A stretch of 43,973 nt of DNA from JALONO01 sp038209965 (GCA_038209965.1 JBBQXF010000028.1:1-43973), one strand, 5' to 3'. Shown: positions 15,380 through 24,055, counted from the first letter of the stretch. Notes: generated by a model from the sequence alone, not told the origin. Numbers and translations: made by a program.

Positions 15380-16972
15380 TCAATTCACCTTCAATAGTTT
15401 CAAATCCACCCGCATATTTTTCTCCGAACTTTTGTTGACCAGCGGTTTTTCCCCACCGTAGGCTTTGGTTCTGATCCGCTCTGGGGCGATCCCTTTCTTG
15501 ATCAGATAGTTGGCCACCGTCTCCACCCGTTGTTTGGACAGTTCGAGGTGTTGGCTGCTGATCCGGGCATATTCGGGATGCCAAGTATCGGGGTTCTTGT
15601 CGGTATGCCCCGAAAGTTCAATCTCCACATTGGGGTGAGCCTGCATAAATTTGACCAGTACATCCGCCCCAATGTAATCGGTGAGCCGGGCGCTGCCCTT
15701 GACAAAGCTCAGTTTTTCCAAACTAATGGTTTCGCCTGCCTTGATTTTCTGCTCATTAAGGGTAACGGCGACCTCGGCTGGCTTGGGCTCGGGTTCCGGT
15801 TCGGGCTCCGGCTTTACCTCGGGCAAGGCCACTATCTCGACCTTTCTAAGCTCCGGCTGGTGTCCGATGACCCCGGCAGGCAGGGTTACGGGCTGGTGAA
15901 GGTCAAGCTCTTTGGTCTCCACCTTGGCCATTGCCACCACGGGTTCTTCCACCAGAATAGCCGGGGGGGCCGAAAACCGCAAGAGGAACACCCCTTTGTC
16001 AGCAGTACCTACCCAAAATACTTTTTCGCCACTCCGGGAAACCGATTTGTCGATGCACGTGGCCAAATTGCTGGTCAGCCCGGAATTGTCCAGATCAAAT
16101 ATATCTTTGCTCGATTTGGCATAGCGCGCAATACCAGTGCCCACTGCCCATACCACGCCGCCCTGTTCTTCCATCAGGATCGCCCTAATTTTGAATGCAT
16201 TGTCTTTTTGGCGTTGCCCCACCAGTTTGTACACATCTTTGTTGCAATACATTTCGGAGCGGCCCTTGCGGTTGATCACGCCGACGCAAACCGTTCCGGC
16301 CCCATCGGCGGCCGAGGCATTGACCGCCCCCTCGACATAATAAAGTGGCCAATCTTTCCCATCTTCGGTGGACAACAGCCCCATTTCGGTGCCAAACCAC
16401 TTGGTATCGGTTTCGTCAATCACCACACTGTTCATTTTATTGGTCGGCATATCGGGCTGGGTAGATTGATCGTAACAAAACCATTTGTTGTTTTGGTCAA
16501 TCATCCATACGCCCCCCTCATCGGTGGCGAGCCATTTGCGGCGTTGCTTATCAACAGCCAACCCATTGACATACAAGCTTTTGTTCTGAAAGTTGGGCAC
16601 TTCGCTCTGAAACAGTACTTTGCCACTGATGTCCAACTGCACCAACTTGACCGACTGCTGAAGGCCACTGACCCAAATCTGCCCTTGGCTATCCACGGCC
16701 AAGGCAGTAACCTGACCTATTTCTGGGAGGTCAATAGTTTGCCAAGTTGAATCCTTGGCCGAAAATTTAGCCAATCCTTTGTCAGTGCCCACCCAGACAT
16801 TCTGAGCCCGATCCGTGACCAAACAGTTAACTTTATTGGAGGGCAAATGGTCATCCAAAGTGGCAATTTGGGTAAAATACTGGGCCGCCGCCGTAAAATT
16901 AGCGCCCAAGCTGAGCAAGAACCCCACGCCCCACCACCAAGGCCGAAGTAAATCAATCACGTTTTTTCTCAT
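15380..16972 (-). CDS. Secreted beta-propeller/OmpA-domain fusion protein
   Basis: The 530-residue product opens with a signal peptide (RKNVIDLLRPWWWGVGFLLSLG, cleavage near TAAAQ). It then has about six propeller-type repeats recalling two-component-regulator propellers (VWVGTDKGLAKF, IWVSGL, KWLATDEGGVW, KWFGTEMGLL, VFWVGTADKGVFLL). A proline/glutamate linker (EPEPEPEPKP) leads to an OmpA-type peptidoglycan-binding domain: IELSGHTD, LSKQRVETVANYL, IRTKAYGGEKP and NMRVDL. It probably links the periplasm or outer membrane to peptidoglycan while the propeller binds a ligand or protein. The ATG at 16972 gives the cleanest signal peptide; starts at 17023 (ATG) or 17032 (TTG) are in frame. The OmpA-like core lacks a transmembrane barrel. 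Confidence 0.87.
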   Translation of the reverse strand: MRKNVIDLLRPWWWGVGFLLSLGANFTAAAQYFTQIATLDDHLPSNKVNCLVTDRAQNVWVGTDKGLAKFSAKDSTWQTIDLPEIGQVTALAVDSQGQIWVSGLQQSVKLVQLDISGKVLFQSEVPNFQNKSLYVNGLAVDKQRRKWLATDEGGVWMIDQNNKWFCYDQSTQPDMPTNKMNSVVIDETDTKWFGTEMGLLSTEDGKDWPLYYVEGAVNASAADGAGTVCVGVINRKGRSEMYCNKDVYKLVGQRQKDNAFKIRAILMEEQGGVVWAVGTGIARYAKSSKDIFDLDNSGLTSNLATCIDKSVSRSGEKVFWVGTADKGVFLLRFSAPPAILVEEPVVAMAKVETKELDLHQPVTLPAGVIGHQPELRKVEIVALPEVKPEPEPEPEPKPAEVAVTLNEQKIKAGETISLEKLSFVKGSARLTDYIGADVLVKFMQAHPNVEIELSGHTDKNPDTWHPEYARISSQHLELSKQRVETVANYLIKKGIAPERIRTKAYGGEKPLVNKSSEKNMRVDLKLLKVN

Positions 16973-17091
16973 AATTAGGCCAAAAAAGAACAATATAAGA
17001 AAATAAGCAAATAGCTTGCCCATAACTCCCAACTAAGCCCAGATTTGCAGTGGCTACGCGGCTTGAGTTGGTAGCTAAAAGCTGACAACCA

Positions 17092-17631
17092 TTAGAACGT
17101 ATTTTTCCACATCATAGATTCAACGGGCTTATTGGTACGCTCATTATATTTGGCCGAGGATTTTTTGTTGTAGTAGTTGTGGATCTGTCCTTCAATGACG
17201 AAAAAAATCAATTGGCCGATGGGCATCCCAGCGTACACCCGCACTTTTTGCGACACCGAAATCTCGAGCGTCCAATGGTTACAAAAACCGACATCCCCCT
17301 TGCCAGCCGTGGCATGGATGTCAATGCCCAAGCGGCCGACGCTCGATTTGCCCTCCAGAAAGGGTACATGGGCGTGGGTCTCGGTGTATTCCAAGGTCAC
17401 GCCCAAGTAAAGTTTGCCGGGTAAAAGCACGTACCCTTCTTCGGCGGGAATCTCAAAAATATCTAATTGGTTGTGTTGGCGGGCATCCAACACTTCATCG
17501 CGGTAAGTTCCCAACCATTTGCCCAAATGAACATCATAGGAATTGGTTCCCAGGCAAGTTTCATCAAAAGGCTCGATGACAATTTGCCGGTTCCCAATGT
17601 GTTTTGCAATTTCCAAATCGCTGAGAATCAT
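17092..17631 (-). CDS. dcd: dCTP deaminase
   Basis: Converts dCTP to dUTP, feeding thymidylate synthesis. The 179-residue product begins MILSDLEI, with the family's GTNSYDVHLG, GKSSVGRLGIDIHATAG, GDVGF and HWTLEI segments. The catalytic glutamate is Glu123 in TLEI, and the substrate-binding SS-x-x-R is at 96-100. The usual RSS is KSS here, as in many Bacteroidota Dcd proteins. The C-terminal end (YNERTNKPVESMMW) is slightly different from the enterobacterial trimer form. The gene lies 104 bp downstream of the BioF-like gene on the same strand and may be co-transcribed with it. Confidence 0.93.
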   Translation of the reverse strand: MILSDLEIAKHIGNRQIVIEPFDETCLGTNSYDVHLGKWLGTYRDEVLDARQHNQLDIFEIPAEEGYVLLPGKLYLGVTLEYTETHAHVPFLEGKSSVGRLGIDIHATAGKGDVGFCNHWTLEISVSQKVRVYAGMPIGQLIFFVIEGQIHNYYNKKSSAKYNERTNKPVESMMWKNTF

Positions 17632-17735
17632 TGTTTTTTAGGGTCACAATTAAAAAATAAGCACCGGGCAACCCGTTCCGATCGCCACAGTACCGAGGAA
17701 CAAAGGTAGGATTTTCGCCACCAAAGCCAATCGGC

Positions 17736-18887
17736 CTACCAATCGAACTGGTGCAAAGCATTGACCAAACCGTCAATTTCGGCGGGGGTATTGAAACTGT
17801 GGAGACAGATCCGAAGCCGCTCCTCCCCCGCCTTGACCGTGGGGGCAACGATGGGCCTAACCTCGCAGCCAGCCCGGATCAGGTGCGCGGCCAATGCTTT
17901 GCAACGCGCACTGCCCGGCACCAGCAGCACTTGGATGGGGCCAGCGTTGACGATTACTTGAACATCGAGTGGGAATGACAGTTTGCCGATTTTTGCGCGG
18001 TAATACTGCACCACCGCCTGTAACTGTGCGGCCAAGGCCGGATGGGCCGCCAAATGGTCAAAGGCGCAGGCAATGCTCACCAAGTTGTGCAGAGGCATGG
18101 CCGTAGAATAAATAAACGGACGAGCAAAATTGATGAGATAATCAACCAAATCGCAACTGCCCACCACGCAGGCCCCGTGCGCCCCAATGCCTTTACCGAA
18201 GGTATAGATGCGGGCAAAAAAACGCGCGGCCAGCCCTTCCCCGCACACCAAGCCGCTGCCGCCGAGCCCAAAAATCCCGGTACTGTGAGCTTCGTCCACG
18301 ACTGCAAATGCCCCATATTGTTCACAAAGTTCCAAGGTTTCCCGCAGAATACCATTGTCACCGTCCATTGAGTAAACCGTTTCGGTGACTACCAAGATTG
18401 CCCCCGCCGAAGTGTGGCGGGCGCGGGCCAGTTTCTGGGCCAAGTCAGCCAGATCATTGTGCCCAAAGGCCGTGTGGGTGGCTAAGCTCAATCGGTAGCC
18501 CTCGCGCAAGCTGGCGTGGATCAGCTCGTCGTACAAAATCAAATCACCCTTTTGAGCTAAACTGGACAATACTGCCAGATTGGCTGCATAGCCAGAATTG
18601 AACAGCAGGGCCGCTTCGCCCTGAAAAAGCTGGGCCAGTTTCTGTTCCAAGGCCATTGCATAGGCCGAATTGCCCGATAACAGCCGGGAGCCCGTTGCCC
18701 CCAGACGGTTGAGCTCGCTGGCTTGCGCGTACTGCACTTGCACGCGCTCGGCCAAGGCTGGGCTGCTGGCCAAGCCCAAGTAATCATTGGAATAAAAATC
18801 GACCGAGCCACTGGGCAAAGTGAGGCCGCGCAAGGTATTATTTTGCTCCCTTTCTTGTAATTTTTGGCGAATTCGTTCAGTAAGCAA
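17736..18887 (-). CDS. bioF: BioF-like 8-amino-7-oxononanoate synthase (alpha-oxoamine synthase family)
   Basis: Members condense an amino acid with an acyl-CoA using PLP; BioF uses alanine and pimeloyl-ACP in biotin synthesis. The 383-residue product has the family core: NDYLGL (34-39), GSRLLSGN, YDELIHASLREG, DEAHSTG (198-204) and the PLP lysine in TFGKGIGAHGA (Lys232). The first codon is TTG at 18887; no ATG lies within the first 70 codons and the upstream frame offers none. No other biotin gene is nearby, so glycine C-acetyltransferase or serine palmitoyltransferase-like activity cannot be excluded, though length and N-terminus fit BioF best. Confidence 0.82.
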   Translation of the reverse strand: MLTERIRQKLQEREQNNTLRGLTLPSGSVDFYSNDYLGLASSPALAERVQVQYAQASELNRLGATGSRLLSGNSAYAMALEQKLAQLFQGEAALLFNSGYAANLAVLSSLAQKGDLILYDELIHASLREGYRLSLATHTAFGHNDLADLAQKLARARHTSAGAILVVTETVYSMDGDNGILRETLELCEQYGAFAVVDEAHSTGIFGLGGSGLVCGEGLAARFFARIYTFGKGIGAHGACVVGSCDLVDYLINFARPFIYSTAMPLHNLVSIACAFDHLAAHPALAAQLQAVVQYYRAKIGKLSFPLDVQVIVNAGPIQVLLVPGSARCKALAAHLIRAGCEVRPIVAPTVKAGEERLRICLHSFNTPAEIDGLVNALHQFDW

Positions 18888-18948
18888 GTGAATATTTGAA
18901 GTAAGATCCAGTAAATTGGGGCAAAGTTACAAGCTGGGTCACTTAATT

Positions 18949-20223
18949 ATGAAACATACCTGTTTTTATTGCCTCGTTTTTTGCCTAGCTGGTATTTTTG
19001 TCAGCCTGCCAGCTCGAGCCGCTTACCTGTTGGTCGCGATGGACGGAACCCAGAAAAACCACCTCAAAGCCTATGGCATGACTTTTTGGGTCCTCCAACG
19101 CAACGCGGAAGCCGAGTGGCTGCTCAACTATCGGGGCGGCAGCTTTATGTACAAATACCTACAAGCATTTGAAAATGAACTAATTGTACGCGGAGTGAGC
19201 TACGAAGTCCTCTCCGATGCCCAAGCCGTGAGCCTCAAAGAGCAGATCATTGACCCCGAAGCCAACATGGACGTGGTGAAGCTGGAAGTGGCCCCAAAAA
19301 TTGCGGTGTATTCCCCCAAGAGCAAACAACCGTGGGACGATGCTGTTACGCTGGTCTTGACTTATGCCGAAATCCCTTACACCACTATCTTTGATACCGA
19401 AGTATTGGAAAACGAATTGCCCAAATATGATTGGCTACACCTGCACCACGAAGACTTTACCGGGCAGTTTGGTAAAATGTTCCGCAGCAGTAGCGGGCAA
19501 ACTTGGTACCAGGCCCAACTGGCAGAAACTCAAGCGTTGATGCGCAAATATAGTTACAAAAAAGCCTCCCAGCTCAAACTGGCCGTCGTGAAGCGGATGC
19601 GCGACTTTTGCGCGGGCGGCGGCTTTCTATTTGCCATGTGTTCGGCTTCTGACACGTATGACATCGCCTTGGCCGCCGACGGGGTTGACATTTGCGATGA
19701 GGTCTATGATGGCGATGCGTATGATCTGCAAGCCAACCACAAGCTGGATTTCACCAAGACTTTCGCTTTCAGAAACTTTACCCTCGAGCTGGACCCCTAC
19801 GAAAACGAGTATGCCGATATTGACACCCAGCCCCGGGATCGCGGACTGGCCGAGCGCAACGATTTTTTCAAGCTTTTTCAATTTTCGGCCAAATGGGATC
19901 CAATCCCCACCATGCTCACCCAGAACCACGCCACCAACATAAAAGGCTTTATGGGGCAAACGACCGGGTTTAAAAAAAGCCTGATCAAGCCCGAAACGGT
20001 GATCATGGGCGAAACCAAGAGCCTCAATGAAGCCAAGTACATTCATGGCACTTTTGGCAAAGGGACTTGGACCTTCTACGGCGGCCACGATCCGGAAGAT
20101 TATATGCACATGCTCAATGAGGCCCCCACCGATCTCAACTTGCATCCCTCCTCGCCGGGTTACCGCTTAATCCTGAACAATATCCTGTTTCCAGCGGCCA
20201 AAAAGAAGAAACAAAAAACGTGA
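18949..20223 (+). CDS. Secreted conserved protein with glutamine-amidotransferase-like elbow
   Basis: The 425-residue product has a signal peptide (residues 4-25) and the mature start YLLVAMDG. I know similar Bacteroidota proteins only under the doubtful name asparagine synthetase B; no ATP-pyrophosphatase or N-terminal glutaminase domain is visible. Around residue 212, CAGGGFLFAMCSASD resembles the nucleophile elbow of class I glutamine amidotransferase-like folds, and WLHLHHEDFTG earlier would fit such a fold. GTFGKGTWTFYGGHDPED near residue 370 is another conserved-looking block. The ATG at 18949 is used; a TTG at 18916 is in frame. The function is unknown, probably periplasmic. Confidence 0.72.
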   Translation: MKHTCFYCLVFCLAGIFVSLPARAAYLLVAMDGTQKNHLKAYGMTFWVLQRNAEAEWLLNYRGGSFMYKYLQAFENELIVRGVSYEVLSDAQAVSLKEQIIDPEANMDVVKLEVAPKIAVYSPKSKQPWDDAVTLVLTYAEIPYTTIFDTEVLENELPKYDWLHLHHEDFTGQFGKMFRSSSGQTWYQAQLAETQALMRKYSYKKASQLKLAVVKRMRDFCAGGGFLFAMCSASDTYDIALAADGVDICDEVYDGDAYDLQANHKLDFTKTFAFRNFTLELDPYENEYADIDTQPRDRGLAERNDFFKLFQFSAKWDPIPTMLTQNHATNIKGFMGQTTGFKKSLIKPETVIMGETKSLNEAKYIHGTFGKGTWTFYGGHDPEDYMHMLNEAPTDLNLHPSSPGYRLILNNILFPAAKKKKQKT

Positions 20224-20275
20224 TCCCAGTAAATCTTCCTACTTTTGGCACCAAACCAACTGCGAAAAAACCGGT

Positions 20276-20821
20276 ATGAAATATTCTTTGCCTTGGCTCA
20301 TCGACCTTCATGCCCGCAGCGAGACGTTGGACTACCTTTGCTTTTGGGGGCATCAACCCCGGGCCGACGGCCAAGTGGGCGACAATTGCCTCAGCCAATG
20401 GTGGGAAGCCCCCTTTATCGTTGACCAGCTCCCCTACCCCACTGCCGAGCACTGGATGATGGCCGAAAAAGCCCGCCATTGCGGCGACGAAGAAACGTTG
20501 GCTAAAATCCTAGCGGCTAAATCGCCCGGGGCCGTCAAGAACCTTGGACGACAAGTGCGCAATTTTGACCCGGCGAGTTGGGATGAAGTCAAATACGAAA
20601 TCGTCAAGACCGGAAACTTGCACAAATTTAGCCAACAAAAGGCGTTAGGTGACTATCTGAAGCATACCGCTGGATGTATCTTGGTGGAAGCTAGCCCGTT
20701 AGACCAAATCTGGGGGATCGGGCTGGCCGGGGATCACCCACACATTACCGACCCCAACCACTGGCCGGGCCAAAATTTATTGGGATTTGCCCTTATGGAA
20801 GTTAGGGATACCCTGACTTAA
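20276..20821 (+). CDS. NADAR family protein (YbiA-like N-glycosidase fold)
   Basis: NADAR proteins act on ADP-ribose-linked or riboflavin-pathway metabolites; some members reverse ADP-ribosylation of guanine in DNA and antagonise DarT-type toxins, others (YbiA) cleave early riboflavin intermediates. The 181-residue product has the family core: LCFWGHQP, LSQWWEAPF, YPTAEHWMMAEKA, VKNLGR, WDEVKYEIV, LLGFALMEVRD and WGIGL. The length is slightly above the usual 150-165. It lies 52 bp after the secreted protein gene and 30 bp before argS, so transcription could run through all three. No DarT-like toxin or riboflavin gene is seen nearby, so its role is open. Confidence 0.88.
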   Translation: MKYSLPWLIDLHARSETLDYLCFWGHQPRADGQVGDNCLSQWWEAPFIVDQLPYPTAEHWMMAEKARHCGDEETLAKILAAKSPGAVKNLGRQVRNFDPASWDEVKYEIVKTGNLHKFSQQKALGDYLKHTAGCILVEASPLDQIWGIGLAGDHPHITDPNHWPGQNLLGFALMEVRDTLT

Positions 20822-20826
20822 TTTTT

Positions 20827-20834
20827 TACTTTTG
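20827..20834 (+). promoter_or_regulatory. Bacteroidota-type -7 box (TACTTTTG)
   Basis: Matches TAnnTTTG, 17 bp before the argS ATG. The leader would be about 10 nt. No -33 TTTG at canonical spacing was found. Confidence 0.35.
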
Positions 20835-20851
20835 ACACATCGATTGCCACA

Positions 20852-22675
20852 ATGAGTTCGGAACAAACCATCGTACAGGGAATTTTAACGGGAATATCAA
20901 CAGTTTTTGGGGTGGAAGTACCTGCGGCAAGCATCGCACTCCAACCCACCAAAAAGGAATTTGCCGGGGATTTTACCCTCGTGGTTTTTCCGTTGGTAAA
21001 ATTGACCAAAAAAAGCCCCGAAGAAACCGCCCGCCTGTTGGGCGAATACCTCAAGCAACACGTCAAGATCGTTGACAGTTTCAACGTTATCAAAGGCTTC
21101 CTTAATATTGAACTCTCCGCCCAATTGTGGGTGCAAACGTTGGCCAGCCTAGTGGAACAAGCCGACTATGGTAACTTGCCTGCCAATGGTAAGCGGGTAA
21201 TGGTGGAATATTCGTCGCCCAACACCAATAAACCGCTGCACCTGGGGCATTTGCGGAACAATTTTCTGGGCTACTCGATGGCCAAGATCATGGAAGCCAA
21301 TGGCTACCAAGTATTGAAAACCCAAGTGGTCAATGACCGGGGCATTCACATTTGCAAGTCGATGTTGGCCTACCAGAAATTCGGCCAAGGCGAAACCCCC
21401 GCCTCCAGCGGGATCAAGGGAGACCACCTGGCCGGCGATTATTATGTCGCCTTCGATCGGGAAAATAAAAAACAAATTGCCACCTTAGTTACTGAATATC
21501 AAGCGGCCGAACCCAGTGCCGATGTTGAGAAGCTCAAAGAAAAAGCGGCCAAAAACACGCCCCTCATGCTCGAGGCCCAGTCTATGCTCCTGCGCTGGGA
21601 AGAGGGCGATCCCGAAGTGCTCCACCTGTGGCAAACGATGAACCAATGGGTATATGCGGGCTTCAATGCCACCTATGAACAAATGGGAGTCACTTTTGAT
21701 AAAATTTATTACGAATCAGATACTTACCTGCTTGGCAAAAAAATAGTGGACGAAGGCTTGGCCCGGGCCCTCTTTTTCCGCAAGCCCGATGGATCGGTTT
21801 GGATCGACCTCACCGCCGACGGCTTGGATCAGAAACTGCTCTTGCGGGCTGACGGCACTTCGGTCTATATTACCCAAGATTTTGGCCTGGCCGATACGAA
21901 ATACGCCGATTTTCCGATGGAAAAATCAGTGTATGTGGTGGGCAATGAACAAGACTACCATTTTAAGGTCCTGCAACTGGTTGTTGAAAAACTCGGCCGG
22001 CCCTACGCCAAGGGCATTTATCATTTGAGTTATGGCATGGTGGAACTGCCCACCGGCAAAATGAAGAGCCGCGAAGGTACAGTGGTAGATGCCGATGATT
22101 TAATGGCGGAGATGGACCGGATCGCCCGGGAGCGCACCGTGGAACTGGGCAAGATCGAGGATTTTGACTCGGCCGAAGCCCTGTACTTGTACCACCAACT
22201 GGCCATGGGTGCGCTCAAATACTACCTTTTACGGGTGGATCCCAAAAAGAAAATGTTGTTCAATCCCGAAGAATCCATTGATTTTCAGGGTGATACCGGC
22301 GTTTATATCCAATATACCCACGCCCGGATCTCGGCCATTTTGCGGCGGGCCACGGCCGAACAAATGTCCTTTGATCGGGCCGACTACGCCAATGTGGTGT
22401 CCCAACTGGCCCCGGTTGAACAGGAACTGGTTCAACTCTTGAGCGTTTACCCCAAGAAAGTGCAACTGGCCGCCGAGGAATTTTCGCCGGCCACCGTGGC
22501 CAGTTTCGCCTACGAAGTGGCGCGGGCGTATGGGCGTTTCTTCTATGAACTGTCCATATTCAATGAGCCAGACCCGGCCCGTCGGAGTTTCCGGGTAGCG
22601 CTCTCGCTAGCCACTGGCAAGGTGATCCGCCACGCAATGGGGCTGATCGGGGTTGAAATGCCCGAACGGATGTAG
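20852..22675 (+). CDS. argS: Arginine--tRNA ligase
   Basis: Charges tRNA-Arg with arginine; class I synthetase. The 607-residue product has the N-terminal Add-1 domain (about 1-100). The HIGH motif appears as HLGH (130-133) in SSPNTNKPLHLGHLRN, and a KMSKS-like GKMKSREGTV lies near residue 405. The C-terminal anticodon-binding domain includes YTHARISAILRR and ends VEMPERM. All key parts are present and the length is normal. A possible terminator hairpin is about 110 bp downstream. Sequence after the gene drops sharply in G+C. Confidence 0.98.
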   Translation: MSSEQTIVQGILTGISTVFGVEVPAASIALQPTKKEFAGDFTLVVFPLVKLTKKSPEETARLLGEYLKQHVKIVDSFNVIKGFLNIELSAQLWVQTLASLVEQADYGNLPANGKRVMVEYSSPNTNKPLHLGHLRNNFLGYSMAKIMEANGYQVLKTQVVNDRGIHICKSMLAYQKFGQGETPASSGIKGDHLAGDYYVAFDRENKKQIATLVTEYQAAEPSADVEKLKEKAAKNTPLMLEAQSMLLRWEEGDPEVLHLWQTMNQWVYAGFNATYEQMGVTFDKIYYESDTYLLGKKIVDEGLARALFFRKPDGSVWIDLTADGLDQKLLLRADGTSVYITQDFGLADTKYADFPMEKSVYVVGNEQDYHFKVLQLVVEKLGRPYAKGIYHLSYGMVELPTGKMKSREGTVVDADDLMAEMDRIARERTVELGKIEDFDSAEALYLYHQLAMGALKYYLLRVDPKKKMLFNPEESIDFQGDTGVYIQYTHARISAILRRATAEQMSFDRADYANVVSQLAPVEQELVQLLSVYPKKVQLAAEEFSPATVASFAYEVARAYGRFFYELSIFNEPDPARRSFRVALSLATGKVIRHAMGLIGVEMPERM

Positions 22676-22782
22676 GGCATTTTTCGGCACTTCAATCATT
22701 TGGTAATCAGCTTTTTACTTAATAGATGTAAATTGGTTTAGTGATTTGCCAAACCAAACCAATTGAGTTTCTGATACAGGTG

Positions 22783-22830
22783 AAGGTGCTATTGCGAAGG
22801 GATTCAAAAATAGCACTTTCCAGTTTTTTT
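22783..22830 (+). terminator. Possible intrinsic terminator downstream of argS
   Basis: An 11-bp stem with one G·T pair (22783-22793 with 22809-22819), 15-nt loop, then CCAG and a seven-T run ending at 22830. The stem is AT-rich with a long loop, so efficiency is uncertain. Nothing else was recognised in 22676-22956. Confidence 0.45.
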
Positions 22831-22956
22831 GAAATGCGAAAACTGGCGGGATAGGCTATGGTTTTGCTACACTCAAAAAGCAAGATTATTACTGACTTTT
22901 TAGGTAGGTAAATAGGGTTGAAGGTATCTGTTTGGGCGTTTTATTATTTATTTTTT

Positions 22957-23349
22957 TCACCTCTTTTGGTATGGCTTATCTGTATAGTCATGTAAAATGT
23001 TATCTACACTCCATTTGTGGACATTCAGATAATCGTTTATTTGCTTTTCCGTCAAAGTTTGAATGTCGAGATCTTTAGATTCGTCAAAGGATTGACGAAT
23101 ATTTTTTATCAATTTATTTAAGCCTCCTTTCCGTAAAACCCCCACATCTTGACTAAATGCCCCATGTGCCGAAATATCATTTGTGGGAATAACCATGATA
23201 TTCTTAACGGTTTCGCCACTATAATTTTCTTTGAACCGTGCGCAAGACACATTCATTTGCCCCGTTTCATGTTTGTTGATTTCTGACCGTTTATCAATTA
23301 TTTGTTTTTGAATAAGAAAATAGTAATTTATTGGTGATCGATGATGCAA
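22957..23349 (-). CDS. Hypothetical protein, possibly the C-terminal fragment of a larger gene
   Basis: I do not recognise this frame. It can begin at a TTG (23349) right after an in-frame stop, and its first 20-25 residues look poorly coding. The part from about residue 25 (HETGQMNVSCARFKENY, NIMVIPTNDISAHGAF, LRKGGLNKLIKNIRQSFDE, LTEKQINDYLNVH) looks like genuine alpha/beta protein. This suggests a truncated gene whose upstream half is gone, or a start at Met32. The base composition is clearly more AT-rich than the flanking housekeeping genes. It is divergent from the next gene, 115 bp away, and both belong to a small accessory patch. Confidence 0.5.
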   Translation of the reverse strand: MHHRSPINYYFLIQKQIIDKRSEINKHETGQMNVSCARFKENYSGETVKNIMVIPTNDISAHGAFSQDVGVLRKGGLNKLIKNIRQSFDESKDLDIQTLTEKQINDYLNVHKWSVDNILHDYTDKPYQKR

Positions 23350-23393
23350 CCTTACTTATTGTAGCCTGAAATTGATAACTTTTGTTAGTGAAT

Positions 23394-23424
23394 ATTGAAT
23401 TGGCGGCAAACCCCATTAAATTTG
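23394..23424 (+). promoter_or_regulatory. Promoter candidate (ATTG-N19-TAAATTTG)
   Basis: TAAATTTG at 23417-23424 matches TAnnTTTG; ATTG at 23394-23397 lies 19 bp upstream, one mismatch from TTTG at the canonical -33 distance. It is the best two-part match found in the window, 40 bp before the ATG at 23465. Confidence 0.5.
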
Positions 23425-23464
23425 TCTGGACATGTTTTACATTCACTAAACACCTATTTTAAAG

Positions 23465-24055
23465 ATGCTACGGCCTGAATATTTAAATGGATTGAATGGT
23501 GATCCGGCAGAAAACTTGCCTGGCTGGGTCGCTTTTAGACACCACACCAAACCCGGATCATGGCGTTACATCTGCGCTTATCAAGATGGCGAAGCCCAGA
23601 AGGAGAAATTTTTTAAACTTCTCAGTCGCCATGGCCAGAAAGAAGACCGAAGTGGTTGGGATTTGCACCATATCCTTGAAGGCCGCCATTTCTCCCTCAT
23701 TGATTTTTGGGGGGAGTATGAAGCCGCTTACCAGTTAGAATTGCCCTGTATCTTGCTGCACAAAACCGAGCACTCTCTCTATACTCGTTTAGCGTCGATT
23801 AGTGCTACCAAAGAGCTGTATATGCCTGAACTTGTTGGAGCCTCTGTGAACCGTGCTAAGCAGACTGCCCAAAAATTTAGCGAGGCAAAAACGACCGAAT
23901 CGGTTTCGGAGCGGAAAAAAATTTTGAAAGAGTTAGGAGACCGGTTTCCGGGTTTGTATGAATTTTATCGATCCTCCTATGAGGGTGATCCTTTGATGCA
24001 AAGAATCGCCCTCAATGCCTTATCGGTAGCGGAACGTAAATTGACGCGCTTGTAA
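23465..24055 (+). CDS. Hypothetical protein with LHH/HNH-type nuclease-like motif
   Basis: The 196-residue product is not a gene I know by name. Residues about 65-80 read GWDLHHILEGRHF, which resembles the LHH motif of HNH/endonuclease VII-type domains, often found in toxins and effectors. LPCILLHKTEHSLYTRL about 30 residues later supplies further histidine and glutamate residues that could complete a metal site. The C-terminal third is helical and charged (SVSERKKILKELG). No signal peptide, PAAR, or immunity-like partner is evident. It lies in an AT-richer patch beside another orphan gene, consistent with horizontal acquisition. A nuclease role is inference from the motif alone. Confidence 0.55.
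   Translation: MLRPEYLNGLNGDPAENLPGWVAFRHHTKPGSWRYICAYQDGEAQKEKFFKLLSRHGQKEDRSGWDLHHILEGRHFSLIDFWGEYEAAYQLELPCILLHKTEHSLYTRLASISATKELYMPELVGASVNRAKQTAQKFSEAKTTESVSERKKILKELGDRFPGLYEFYRSSYEGDPLMQRIALNALSVAERKLTRL

Noticed and set aside
15530..16750. Long open frame (406 codons) on the plus strand opposite the propeller/OmpA gene
   Set aside because: It is antisense to a gene with clear domains and has low-complexity, His/Gly-rich sequence typical of shadow frames.
17736..18887. Biotin biosynthesis cluster around the BioF-like gene
   Set aside because: None of the flanking genes is a bio gene; only a single BioF-like enzyme is present.
20276..22675. Toxin-antitoxin pair formed by NADAR and its neighbour
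   Set aside because: The downstream gene is a normal full-length argS and no DarT-like toxin frame was found on either strand nearby.
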